Shown in pieces: positions 25,349-35,103 of a DNA stretch of 64,000 bases. The notes under the pieces are model-generated. The model ran no database searches. It had not been told where the DNA came from and saw only the letters and a program-made list of their open reading frames with translations. The stretch spans positions 744,001 to 808,000 of the forward strand of contig NZ_SGIT01000002.1 of assembly GCF_004208525.1 (NCBI RefSeq), in the 5' to 3' direction. This stretch comes from Sphingobacterium corticibacterium. GTDB lineage: Bacteria; Bacteroidota; Bacteroidia; Sphingobacteriales; Sphingobacteriaceae. The position numbers and the translations under genes were made by a program. How positions within the stretch are numbered: position 1 is the first letter of the stretch; each line of letters opens with the position of its first letter.

Positions 25349-26983
25349 ATGAATAGAAGAACCGTAATTAAGATGTTAGGCGCCACCATACCTGCGCTGT
25401 ATTTAAGTAAGAATAGTCTTGGAATGAGTACTTGGGGAAAGGTGCCGTTTAAACCCGATTGGTCATCTTTGGAAAACTATCGTGTACCAGACTGGTTTCG
25501 AGATGCAAAGTTCGGCATCTGGGCGCACTGGGGGCCTCAGTGTCAACCCGAAAGAGGAGATTGGTATGCTCGCGGCATGTATGAGGAGGGCTCTGATCAA
25601 TACAAATACCATGTTGAAAAATATGGACATCCATCGACTTTTGGATTTAAAGATGTCATCAATGAGTGGAAAGCCGAAAAATGGGACCCAGAAGCGCTCA
25701 TGGATTTATACAAAAGAACAGGGGCTCAGTACTTTATGACTTTAGCCAATCACCATGATAACCTTGACCTGTACGAAAGTAGTCATCATAAGTGGAATAG
25801 TATCAACGTTGGACCAAAAAAAGATATCGTGCTCGGATGGGAGAAGGCCGCGAAAAAACGAAGACTCCGATTTGGTGTCAGTGTCCATGCCGCACACGCC
25901 TGGACGTGGTATGAAACGGCTCAACGCTCTGATAAACAAGGATCACTAAGAGGTGTCCCCTACGACGGAAAGCTGACCAAAGCTGACGGCAAAGGAAAGT
26001 GGTGGGAAGGATACGATCCACAAGAGTTATATGTTCAAAATCACCCATTGAGCAAAGGAAGTGAAGAGGGGCATACTATACACAGGCAATGGCATTGGGA
26101 TATCGACACAGGTGTCAGTATTCCATCAGCGTCGTACTGTGAAAATTTCAAAGATCGAACGTTAGAACTTATCGATAAATACAATCCTGATGTTGTTTAT
26201 TTTGACGATACAGCTCTGCCGCTATGGCCTATTAGCAATGTCGGATTGGAAATTGCCGCACACTACTACAATAAAAGTATGAAGCATAATAAAGGGAAAG
26301 TAGATGTAGTAATCAATGGCAAGATATTAAATGAACAGCAACGTAAATGTATGGTGTGGGATATCGAAAGAGGACAAAGCAATAAAATTGAACCTGAACC
26401 TTGGCAAACATGTACCTGTATTGGGGCATGGCATTATGATCGACGTATTTATGACAATAACCACTATAAGTCTGCAAAGACTGTAGTGCATATGCTGGTA
26501 GATGTAGTGAGCAAAAATGGAAATCTGCTATTAAGCGTTCCGTTAAGAGGAGATGGATCCTTAGACGATAAGGCTAGAAACGTGGTTGAGGGAATAGCTT
26601 CTTGGATGAGTATAAATTCGGAATCTATCATAGGGACCAGACCATGGCATACTTTTGGAGAAGGACCTGCGCAACAGGATGCGCCGGAGCTACACGCGCA
26701 AGGATTCAACGAGGGGCGAGGCAAGCCGTTCACCAGTGAAGACATAAGGTTTACAAAAAAAGGAGATGTTTTGTATGCCGTCATTATGGGAAAACTTGAT
26801 AAAGAAAGTGTGAAGATAGTTTCTTTGGCTAAAGGAACAACTAACAAGAAAACCGTAAAAAAAGTAAATATATTAGGTTACAAAGGAGATCTTTCTTTTG
26901 TGCAAGATCATAATGGTTTGATCGTTAGAATACCAGAAGCAGTTCCTCGAGACGATATCGGTGTTGTTTTGAAAATTTCTTAA
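25349..26983 (+). CDS. GH29 alpha-L-fucosidase
   Basis: 544 residues from the ATG at 25349; the frame is open from 25328, but 25349 places a Tat-like signal (MNRRTVIKMLGATIPALYL) at the N-terminus. Motifs: WFRDAKFGIWAHWGPQC, GAQYFMTLANHHDNLDLY, and PDVVYFDDTALPLW, whose first Asp (about residue 286) is the expected nucleophile of GH29. The C-terminal beta domain follows IASWMSINSESIIGTRPW. It releases L-fucose from glycans, in the periplasm if the signal works. A 91-bp piece of its 3' end is duplicated, with about 94 percent identity, at 42815-42902. Confidence 0.93.
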   Translation: MNRRTVIKMLGATIPALYLSKNSLGMSTWGKVPFKPDWSSLENYRVPDWFRDAKFGIWAHWGPQCQPERGDWYARGMYEEGSDQYKYHVEKYGHPSTFGFKDVINEWKAEKWDPEALMDLYKRTGAQYFMTLANHHDNLDLYESSHHKWNSINVGPKKDIVLGWEKAAKKRRLRFGVSVHAAHAWTWYETAQRSDKQGSLRGVPYDGKLTKADGKGKWWEGYDPQELYVQNHPLSKGSEEGHTIHRQWHWDIDTGVSIPSASYCENFKDRTLELIDKYNPDVVYFDDTALPLWPISNVGLEIAAHYYNKSMKHNKGKVDVVINGKILNEQQRKCMVWDIERGQSNKIEPEPWQTCTCIGAWHYDRRIYDNNHYKSAKTVVHMLVDVVSKNGNLLLSVPLRGDGSLDDKARNVVEGIASWMSINSESIIGTRPWHTFGEGPAQQDAPELHAQGFNEGRGKPFTSEDIRFTKKGDVLYAVIMGKLDKESVKIVSLAKGTTNKKTVKKVNILGYKGDLSFVQDHNGLIVRIPEAVPRDDIGVVLKIS

Positions 26984-26992
26984 TATAAACCT

Positions 26993-27032
26993 AGAGACTG
27001 ACATGATGAGCAGTATGCTAATTGTCAGCTCT
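26993..27032 (+). terminator. Hairpin after GH29 (possible terminator or attenuator)
   Basis: Arms AGAGACTGAC and GTCAGCTCT with an inner AGCA/TGCT stem. It starts 10 nt after the GH29 stop and lies before the next susC gene. Only a weak pyrimidine tail follows (ACATTCTTTCC), so full termination is uncertain. Confidence 0.35.
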
Positions 27033-27129
27033 ACATTCTTTCCATCATTGATACTTTTTCTAGTGCTGGATTTATCACTAGGAATAGGTAATACCACGTA
27101 CTTCTTTTAATACCAAAAAAGACTAAAAA

Positions 27130-30100
27130 ATGATTACCAATTTTAAACGATATAGCCATATCAAATGGCACCGTATTGTCGCTATTCTACTCCTAACATT
27201 CGTGCAAAATCTGTATGGACAGCAATACAAATCAATCTCTGGTTTCGTAAAAAACGAAAAGGGAGAACCCATGGTTGCTGCAACAGTATTGATAAAGGAT
27301 ACAAATAAGTCGACATCAACTGACCAAAGAGGAGTTTTCACACTTCAATATGAACTTTCAGGTTCGCCGGGTATCCTTTCTGTTACTTTCGCTGGCTACA
27401 AACCAGTTGAGTTGAGGATTGGAGATCAAAGCTTTTTTAATATAGAAATGTTACCCGTAACGGAAGGTTTGGAAGAAGTGGTTGTTATCGGCTATGGGAC
27501 GGAAAAGAAGGTGAATCTTACGGGAGCGGTTTCATCCGTTTCTGAAAGAGACATCGAAAATAGACCCATTACACAGGCATCTCAAGCATTAGCAGGTCTC
27601 GCAACGGGTGTTACGGTCTCACAGGGAGCCGGAAGACCGGGGAATGACGGCGCATCTATAAGAGTCCGGGGAATCGGAACATTTTCCGGAGCCGGAAATG
27701 ATCCGTTAGTACTCATAGATGGTTTGGCTGCCTCAATAAATGATATTGATCCCAATAATATAAAGAGCATATCTGTGTTAAAAGACGCCGCCTCGGCATC
27801 AATTTATGGAACTCGAGCTGCGAATGGTGTTATTTTAGTTGAAACAAAAAAGGGTAGTAGCGGGAGATTGAAGGTGAACTATAATAATACATTAGGGGTA
27901 CAGAAAGTGACAGAGCTACCTGATTTCATGCGCTCTGTGAATTATGCGGAGCTGTTTAATGAGGCAAATGTCAACATGGGACGTGCATTGAGCTATACGG
28001 ATGAGGAAATTGAGAAATTTCGTTCGGGCATCGATAGCGATAATTATCCAGATGTGCCGCACCTTAAAAACCTGTTAACCTCGGGTTCTGGCTTTCAAAC
28101 AAATCATAATCTGGGATTTTCCGGAGGCTCCGATAAATCTACCTATCTTTTCTCTCTTGGATACTTAAATCAAGATGGGATTGTTGCCAAAAACAATTAT
28201 CAGCGCTATAACTTTATGTTAAATTTTACCGGCGATATACTTGACAACCTAAAGCTGAATGTCAACATAAACGGAAATACGGCGACAACTAAAGAACCGA
28301 AACATTTTGATGGCGATATGATGCACATGATTGGCTTTGCAGTTCGGCAAGGACCAATTTATGCGGGCAGGAAAAGTGATGGAACATACGGGTATCAGGA
28401 TAATTATAGTCCCGAAGCATGGATGGCTAGCGAATCTTTTATTAATCGAGCAAACAAATTTTTCCTAGGGGGAGCGGAATTAGCTTGGGAAATAGTCCCT
28501 GGGCTAACCTGGAGCGGCAAAGCAGGATATAACTATTCAAATTACACAGATAACAGCTTCACCTCAGATTTCGTTTTCGATGAAAACAAAAAGGTTGGAC
28601 CAAATAATCTAAATGTTTCATCAGGAGATAACTCACTAATTACCCTACAGTCTTTATTGACGTTGGACAAACGGTTTGGAACCCATACGTTAAATCTTTT
28701 AGGTGGGTATTCGGAAGAAAGGAATCGTTCAGATTGGATGTCCGCTTTTAGGGATAATTTCCCTAGTAATCTTTTGCATGAACTGAATGCGGGCGCTGCA
28801 TCGAATATGCAATCCTCAGGATCGGGTGCAGAATGGGCTTTACGATCTTTCTTTGGACGGGCAAAATATAACATTGATGATCGTTATCTCTTTGAAGCCA
28901 ATGCCAGGTATGATGGTACTTCCAGATTTCCGGCAGCTGGTAGATGGGGCTTTTTCCCATCTATTTCCGGAGCTTGGCGTATTTCCGAAGAACAATTCTT
29001 CAAAGAAAATATTCGCGGCATTGACAATCTGAAGATACGGGCATCATGGGGAAAGTTAGGAAACCAGAATATAGGTAACTATCCTTATCAGAATGTTCTA
29101 AGCTTAGGATACGGTTATCCTATTGGGGATGTTCTCGCGCCGGGTGCACGCCTCGTCAATCTGGCCAACGACGGAATCACTTGGGAAACGACCACCGTCA
29201 CGGATGTGGGACTGGATATGTCGATATTAAATGGCAAGCTTGATTTCGTAATAGATTATTTTGATAAATATACGGATGATATCCTTTATAATTTGACGGT
29301 TTCCAGTGTGCTGGGCTTAACTCCATCAGAGGTCAATGCGGCAGCCGTCCGGAATCGAGGCTTTGAGTTTATGGCTCAGTACAATACACAGATAGGCAAG
29401 GTTGGCATGTCGATTAGTCCCAATTTTTCTTACACGCATAACCGTATAGAAAAACTGACCGGTGGTTTACAACAGGACATCGGGAAAGGATTGTTTGTTG
29501 GGAGTTCTATAGGTGCTATATACGGATATCGGGCAGACGGACTATTTATAAATGACGACGATATAGCGAAATATCCAGGGCAGCCGTATTCAACCGAACC
29601 CGGATTCGTACGCTATGCCGACATCAGTGGTCCTGACGGTGTTCCTGACGGAATTGTAGACCCTACCTATGACCGAGAAATAATAGGGAATACTGCTCCT
29701 AGGTATAGTTACGGAGCAACGGTTAATCTCGATTACAAAGGTTTCGATTTTTCTATTTTGCTACACGGCCTAGCTGGATTTTATCGTCAAATGGGAGCAT
29801 ATCAAGCGTTTGCATTCTACAACGGTGGACAAATTCAAAAATGGCAAGCTGACAATAGGTGGTCGCCGGAAAATCCTGATCCCAACGCGGAATACATAAA
29901 ACTGACCAGTCTGAATATGGGTTCGGGAACAATCATGACTTCAACGTTCTGGAATAGAAATGCATCGTTCATTAGACTGAAGAATCTTCAATTTGGTTAC
30001 TCGTTTCCAGAGGAGTTGACCAGAAAAATGAATGTATCAAAACTTAGAGTATTCTTCAGCGGACAAAATCTGTTTTCAGTCAACAGCTTTTATAAAGGAT

Positions 30101-30192
30101 GGGACCCGGAAATGAATCAAGGGACGGGTGACAATACGCCTTTCTATCCGATCACTGCAGTGTATACTTTGGGACTGAACATCAATTTTTAA
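27130..30192 (+). CDS. susC: SusC-family TonB-dependent transporter (fucose block, pair 1)
   Basis: 1020 residues. Signal peptide ending near NLYGQ, CarboxypepD_reg-like domain (about 35-110), TonB-box-like EEVVVIGYGTEKK, plug with SIYGTRAANGVILVETKKG, and a beta-barrel ending YTLGLNINF. Imports glycans with the SusD protein encoded 19 nt downstream. The only glycosidase next to it is GH29, so a fucosylated oligosaccharide is a plausible cargo, but this is inferred from context. No class 1 or class 2 operator was seen in front. Confidence 0.95.
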   Translation: MITNFKRYSHIKWHRIVAILLLTFVQNLYGQQYKSISGFVKNEKGEPMVAATVLIKDTNKSTSTDQRGVFTLQYELSGSPGILSVTFAGYKPVELRIGDQSFFNIEMLPVTEGLEEVVVIGYGTEKKVNLTGAVSSVSERDIENRPITQASQALAGLATGVTVSQGAGRPGNDGASIRVRGIGTFSGAGNDPLVLIDGLAASINDIDPNNIKSISVLKDAASASIYGTRAANGVILVETKKGSSGRLKVNYNNTLGVQKVTELPDFMRSVNYAELFNEANVNMGRALSYTDEEIEKFRSGIDSDNYPDVPHLKNLLTSGSGFQTNHNLGFSGGSDKSTYLFSLGYLNQDGIVAKNNYQRYNFMLNFTGDILDNLKLNVNINGNTATTKEPKHFDGDMMHMIGFAVRQGPIYAGRKSDGTYGYQDNYSPEAWMASESFINRANKFFLGGAELAWEIVPGLTWSGKAGYNYSNYTDNSFTSDFVFDENKKVGPNNLNVSSGDNSLITLQSLLTLDKRFGTHTLNLLGGYSEERNRSDWMSAFRDNFPSNLLHELNAGAASNMQSSGSGAEWALRSFFGRAKYNIDDRYLFEANARYDGTSRFPAAGRWGFFPSISGAWRISEEQFFKENIRGIDNLKIRASWGKLGNQNIGNYPYQNVLSLGYGYPIGDVLAPGARLVNLANDGITWETTTVTDVGLDMSILNGKLDFVIDYFDKYTDDILYNLTVSSVLGLTPSEVNAAAVRNRGFEFMAQYNTQIGKVGMSISPNFSYTHNRIEKLTGGLQQDIGKGLFVGSSIGAIYGYRADGLFINDDDIAKYPGQPYSTEPGFVRYADISGPDGVPDGIVDPTYDREIIGNTAPRYSYGATVNLDYKGFDFSILLHGLAGFYRQMGAYQAFAFYNGGQIQKWQADNRWSPENPDPNAEYIKLTSLNMGSGTIMTSTFWNRNASFIRLKNLQFGYSFPEELTRKMNVSKLRVFFSGQNLFSVNSFYKGWDPEMNQGTGDNTPFYPITAVYTLGLNINF

Positions 30193-30211
30193 GGACATTT
30201 ATCTAACAATC

Positions 30212-31831
30212 ATGAAATTGAAAAACATTTACATCATTACCCGTTCATCGATATTGTTGCTGGCAGCGATTGTTACCAGCTGCAGCAAGGATTTCTTTGA
30301 AAAATATCCGCTGGATGCTGTTTCTGATAATACATTTTGGAATACAGAAAATGACGCGCTACTCGCATTAATGGGATGTTATAATACAGGAGCCTTCTGG
30401 AAAGGCGAAGATTTCTGGACGCCACGAAGTTTACTATATCTCGATTTAATGGCTGGAAACGGCTCGGAAAAAGAATTAATTCCCGACCGAGTGACTGACG
30501 GCACCGTGAATTCTGCATACGGGTTGATTGCATCATACTGGGCCAATTCATATCAAAAAATTACAGCATGTAACAATTTTCTGGATCATATCGATCAGGT
30601 TTCTATGGATGAAACTGAAAAAGAAATTATGGTTTCTGAAGTCCGTACGCTGAGAGCCTACGAATATTTTAACCTTGCTTTGTACTACGGAGGAGTACCT
30701 TTGATAACAAAAGTACTAACAATAGAAGAAGCAAACAACGTCGAGAGAGCCACAAAGGAAGAAGTTTGGTACTTTGCAGAAAAAGAACTTTCCGAAAGTT
30801 ATCCTAGCTTGCCTATTACAAGACCTGCTGGTCAAGAGGGACGGATTACTGCAGGAGCTTCTTTGGCGATATTGGGACGACTTCTTATGGCTGAGGAAAA
30901 ATGGGATGCTGCGGCTGACGCCTATAAAACAATTATCGACGCAAACGTCTATACGATAAACCCTGAATTTCTATCTCTTTTCCAATTAGGTAACGGTGGT
31001 GGAAAAGAAGTCATTTTGAGCTCTCAATACAAAGAAGATGTCTATGGACATGTTATGCCGCAATATCTTTATCCGGAGACATGGGGAGGTTGGCATCAGT
31101 TTTCTCCATATAATGAACTAGTCAAAACTTTTGAATGTATAGATGGCCAAACGATTGAACAATCGCCGTTATACGAGATACATAACCCATATGAAAACAG
31201 GGATCCTAGATTGGATTATACTGTATTGATTTCTGATAGATCAGTGTTTAAAGGACAGACATATATTTCCCGTCCAGGAACATCCTCTCCTGATCGTTTT
31301 AACCGGTATAACTGGAGCGGGTATGCTATCCGAAAATTTATGGATGATTCGTTTGACGGAAACCTTATGAACTATGGTGCAAACTGGCCGCTTATTAGAT
31401 ATGCAGAAGTTCTACTTGGCTATCTTGAATCCAAGATTGAAGCAGGCGACGTAATTGACAGATCCCTGTTGGACCAAACCATAAATAAGGTGCGGAGTAG
31501 ATCAGATGTTAATATGCCTCCTGTCACTACAACCGAACAAGCCGAGCTTCGGGCTGCTATCAGAAGAGAGCGGAGAGTAGAGTTTGCATTCGAAGGTCTC
31601 CGGTATTTTGATATCCTACGCTGGGGTATAGCCGGCAAGGAACTGAACCGGCAATTTACGGGGATGAAATTGACCAACGAGCCTGCCAGTTATACAGATT
31701 TCGACGTTGACGAAGACGGATATCTTATTTATCAAAAACGGGCTTTTAAAAGCGGCGTAAATGAACTGTGGCCTATTCCTTTATCGGAATTACAGATCAA
31801 TAGCCGTCTGAGGCAGAACCCCGGATATTAA
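30212..31831 (+). CDS. susD: SusD-family glycan-binding lipoprotein (fucose block, pair 1)
   Basis: 539 residues, lipoprotein signal with VTSC (Cys near residue 24). RagB/SusD features: SEVRTLRAYEYFNLALYYGGVPLI, RITAGASLAILGRLLMAEEKWDAAADAY, RYAEVLLGYLESKIEAG, and C-terminal RRERRVEFAFEGLRYFDILRWG then WPIPLSELQIN. Partner of the upstream SusC. Its stop codon lies in the loop of a 7-bp hairpin (31820-31837). Confidence 0.95.
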   Translation: MKLKNIYIITRSSILLLAAIVTSCSKDFFEKYPLDAVSDNTFWNTENDALLALMGCYNTGAFWKGEDFWTPRSLLYLDLMAGNGSEKELIPDRVTDGTVNSAYGLIASYWANSYQKITACNNFLDHIDQVSMDETEKEIMVSEVRTLRAYEYFNLALYYGGVPLITKVLTIEEANNVERATKEEVWYFAEKELSESYPSLPITRPAGQEGRITAGASLAILGRLLMAEEKWDAAADAYKTIIDANVYTINPEFLSLFQLGNGGGKEVILSSQYKEDVYGHVMPQYLYPETWGGWHQFSPYNELVKTFECIDGQTIEQSPLYEIHNPYENRDPRLDYTVLISDRSVFKGQTYISRPGTSSPDRFNRYNWSGYAIRKFMDDSFDGNLMNYGANWPLIRYAEVLLGYLESKIEAGDVIDRSLLDQTINKVRSRSDVNMPPVTTTEQAELRAAIRRERRVEFAFEGLRYFDILRWGIAGKELNRQFTGMKLTNEPASYTDFDVDEDGYLIYQKRAFKSGVNELWPIPLSELQINSRLRQNPGY

Positions 31832-31837
31832 TCCGGG
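31820..31837 (+). other. Short hairpin over the susD stop codon
   Basis: CCCGGAT (31820-31826), loop ATTA, ATCCGGG (31831-31837). The TAA stop (31829-31831) is in the loop region. No T-run follows directly. It could damp read-through into the second susCD pair 103 nt downstream, or act in mRNA decay. Confidence 0.35.
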
Positions 31838-31939
31838 TGCTTCTCTAATATATTAGTTTAGTCGTCAGAGCTTTTAACCCCCAATTAACAGCTCCAATGG
31901 CCGATAAAGCTATCAAATTAACTAATTAATATAAACCAT

Positions 31940-34900
31940 ATGATACGTAAAAAGCACCTTAACAACATAAAGTTCGTAAGGATGATCTCATTCATGTTGT
32001 TGATATTTGGCTTAAGCAATGCTGCCAAGTCGCAACGTATTACTATCTCCGGAACCGTAAAAGATAGTACTCAGGTTTTAGGAGGTGTAACCGTTAGCGT
32101 ACAGGGAACGGGGACATCAACCCATACGGATACCTCAGGTGAGTACGCGATCGTTGCATCAGAAGGAAACATACTGACCTTTACCTCTGTTGGATATCAA
32201 ACCAAAGCAATACCCATTTCTGATTACAGCCGATCTCCGACAGGAGAATACAAAATTGATGTTATATTGGCTCGGGTATCCTCAGATTTAGAAGAGGTGA
32301 CTGTCGTGGCATTCGGAACTCAAAAGAAATCAAGCATGGTCAGCGCTATTGAGACCGTAAATCCAGCGGAACTAAAGGTTCCTTCCAGTAATCTTACCAC
32401 AGCTTTAGCCGGACGTATAGCGGGAGTAATTGCTTACCAACGAAGTGGCGAACCGGGACAGGACAATGCATCGTTTTTTATCAGGGGAGTAACCACGTTC
32501 GGTTATAAAGTCGACCCTTTAATTTTGATCGACAATATTGAGGTGAGCTCCACGGAATTGGCTCGGATGCAACCGGATGATATCGAAAGTTTCTCTATCA
32601 TGAAGGATGCTACTGCGACAGCATTGTACGGTGCAAGGGGCGCGAATGGTGTTATTTTAATTACAACGAAAGCTGGTAAAGAGGGTCCTGCAAGGATATC
32701 ATTGCGATTAGAAAATTCCATTTCAGCCCCTACTACACAGATTAAGCTGGCAGATCCGATAACTTATATGCAACTAGCCAATGAATCCGTGCTTACCCGT
32801 AACCCACTTGGATCTCTGCCCTACTCCCAAAATAAAATCGATCACACGATGAATAATACAAACCCTTATGTTTATCCGGCTGTAGACTGGGAGGATGTTC
32901 TGCTAAGGGATTATACGATGAACCAGCGTTACAATTTTAGTGCAAGCGGAGGGGGACAAATTGCTCGTTACTATATAGCAGGAACAATGAACCAAGATAA
33001 CGGGATTTTGAAAGTTGATAAACGTAACAACTTTAATAGCAACATTAACCTCAAGTCCTATCAGTTGCGTTCGAATGTGAACTTAAATATGACACCGTCT
33101 ACAGAAGTTATCGTTCGATTATCGGGTAGTTTTGATGATTACCGAGGTCCCATTGATGGCGGGGCGGGTATGTATACCAAGATTATGAGGTCTAGTCCCG
33201 TAGATTTTCCTGCATATTTTCCTGCAGAACTGATGCCAAAAACGAATCATATTCTGTTCGGGAACGTTGAAGGAGCATCCCTGATCAACCCCTATGCTGA
33301 TATGGTGAAGGGGTATAAAGATTACTCTAAGTCTCTAATGAATGCGCAGTTTGAATTAAAGCAGGATTTACGAAGTTGGACAAAAGGACTGAGTTTACGA
33401 GGGTTATTCAATACCTCGCGTTACTCATTTTTCGATCTTAACCGTAGCTACAACCCTTTTTTCTATCGGGCGTCAGGATACAATAATCTCACTGAAACTT
33501 ACTCTTTGGCTCTCTTAAATGAAACGGCAGCTACAGAATACTTAGATTATAATGAAGGTGCAAAAGATATAAATACCACCGTATATATGGAAGGTGCAAT
33601 CAATTATATTAATAATTTTGCAGACAAACATGATATTAGCGGACTATTGGTGTATATCCGCAGACAGCAACTATTTGCCAACCAAGGATCCTTACAACAA
33701 TCACTTCCGTATAGAAACCAAGGGATATCGGGAAGATTCACATACGGATATGACAACCGCTATATGCTCGAAGCTAATTTCGGTTTCAACGGTTCAGAAC
33801 GCTTTTATAAAACGGAGAGATACGGATTCTTTCCTGCGGCTGGTGCAGGGTGGTATATCTCCAATGAAGCTTTTTGGAAACCACTTGAAAATACGGTCAA
33901 TAAATTAAAGCTTCGCGCAACTTATGGTATAGTTGGAAATGACGCTATTGGGGGACCAGATGACCGCTTTTTTTATCTTTCCGAAGTAAATATGAATGAC
34001 GATGCGAGAGGAGCAACATTTGGTGAGCGATTTAACTATTATCGTCCCGGGATCACGGTAAACCGATATGACAATCGTTTGATTACATGGGAGCGCTCAA
34101 AAAAGCTGAATACGGGTGTCGAATTAGGGCTTTTCAATGCTGTGGAAATACAGGCAGATTATTTTCATGAAATCAGGGATAATATTTTGATGGACAGGGC
34201 AGCGATCCCGACGACAATGGGACTTTCAGCAGGCGTTCGAGCAAATGTTGGAAAAGCTAAGGCCTATGGGATGGACATTTCCGCAGATTTTAATAAGTCA
34301 TTTGGTGATTTATGGATACAGATGCGGGGAAATTTCACCTATGCCCGAAGCGAGTTTCTGGAATATGAAGAGCCTGAATACATTGAGCAATATAAACTTA
34401 GGCCAGGGAATTCCATCAATCAAGTGTTTGGATTAGTGGCAGAGCGCCTTTTTGTTGACGAATTTGAAGTTGAGAATGCTCCCAGACAGAATTATGGCGA
34501 GTATATGGCCGGAGATATCAAATATAGAGATATTAATAGAGACGGTCGAATCACTGACCTGGACCAGGTCCCCATAGGTTACCCAACGGTGCCCGAAATT
34601 ATTTATGGCTTTGGCTTTTCAACAGGAATGAAAGGTTTTGACTTTTCTGTCTTCCTACAAGGATCCGCTAGGTCATCTTTTTGGATTGATCCGTATGCTA
34701 CGGCTCCATTTGTACCCTATAATTATCCCGGCGAAACGCTGGGCGGAACACAGAATGCGCTGTTAGATGTTTATGCCCAAAATTATTGGTCGGAGAGCAA
34801 TAGAAACTTATACGCCATTTGGCCAAGATTAAGTAATACGGTTAATAATAACAATACACAAACAAGTACTTGGTTTATGCGTAATGGAGCATTTCTGCGC

Positions 34901-35101
34901 TTAAAAACAGTGGAATTCGGCTATAGCCTGCCAGAGAACTTAACATCACGCTTCCAGTTGGGGATGGTTAGAGCGTATTTTAGCGGAATAAATTTAGCCA
35001 ATATTAGCGGTTTCAAGCTGTGGGATATTGAAATGGGAGGAAACGGGTTAGGATATCCCGTGCAGCGTGTATTGAATTTAGGTTTACAAATTGGATTTTA
35101 G
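31940..35101 (+). CDS. susC: SusC-family TonB-dependent transporter (fucose block, pair 2)
   Basis: 1053 residues. A basic N-terminus plus hydrophobic segment (about 14-30) forms the signal, then RITISGTVKDSTQVLGGVTV starts the CarboxypepD_reg-like domain. TonB-box-like DLEEVTVVAFGTQKK, plug with ALYGARGANGVILITTKAG, barrel end VLNLGLQIGF. It differs markedly from the SusC at 27130, so the two pairs probably take different ligands. The matching susD starts 2 nt after its stop. Confidence 0.95.
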   Translation: MIRKKHLNNIKFVRMISFMLLIFGLSNAAKSQRITISGTVKDSTQVLGGVTVSVQGTGTSTHTDTSGEYAIVASEGNILTFTSVGYQTKAIPISDYSRSPTGEYKIDVILARVSSDLEEVTVVAFGTQKKSSMVSAIETVNPAELKVPSSNLTTALAGRIAGVIAYQRSGEPGQDNASFFIRGVTTFGYKVDPLILIDNIEVSSTELARMQPDDIESFSIMKDATATALYGARGANGVILITTKAGKEGPARISLRLENSISAPTTQIKLADPITYMQLANESVLTRNPLGSLPYSQNKIDHTMNNTNPYVYPAVDWEDVLLRDYTMNQRYNFSASGGGQIARYYIAGTMNQDNGILKVDKRNNFNSNINLKSYQLRSNVNLNMTPSTEVIVRLSGSFDDYRGPIDGGAGMYTKIMRSSPVDFPAYFPAELMPKTNHILFGNVEGASLINPYADMVKGYKDYSKSLMNAQFELKQDLRSWTKGLSLRGLFNTSRYSFFDLNRSYNPFFYRASGYNNLTETYSLALLNETAATEYLDYNEGAKDINTTVYMEGAINYINNFADKHDISGLLVYIRRQQLFANQGSLQQSLPYRNQGISGRFTYGYDNRYMLEANFGFNGSERFYKTERYGFFPAAGAGWYISNEAFWKPLENTVNKLKLRATYGIVGNDAIGGPDDRFFYLSEVNMNDDARGATFGERFNYYRPGITVNRYDNRLITWERSKKLNTGVELGLFNAVEIQADYFHEIRDNILMDRAAIPTTMGLSAGVRANVGKAKAYGMDISADFNKSFGDLWIQMRGNFTYARSEFLEYEEPEYIEQYKLRPGNSINQVFGLVAERLFVDEFEVENAPRQNYGEYMAGDIKYRDINRDGRITDLDQVPIGYPTVPEIIYGFGFSTGMKGFDFSVFLQGSARSSFWIDPYATAPFVPYNYPGETLGGTQNALLDVYAQNYWSESNRNLYAIWPRLSNTVNNNNTQTSTWFMRNGAFLRLKTVEFGYSLPENLTSRFQLGMVRAYFSGINLANISGFKLWDIEMGGNGLGYPVQRVLNLGLQIGF

Positions 35102-35103
35102 AC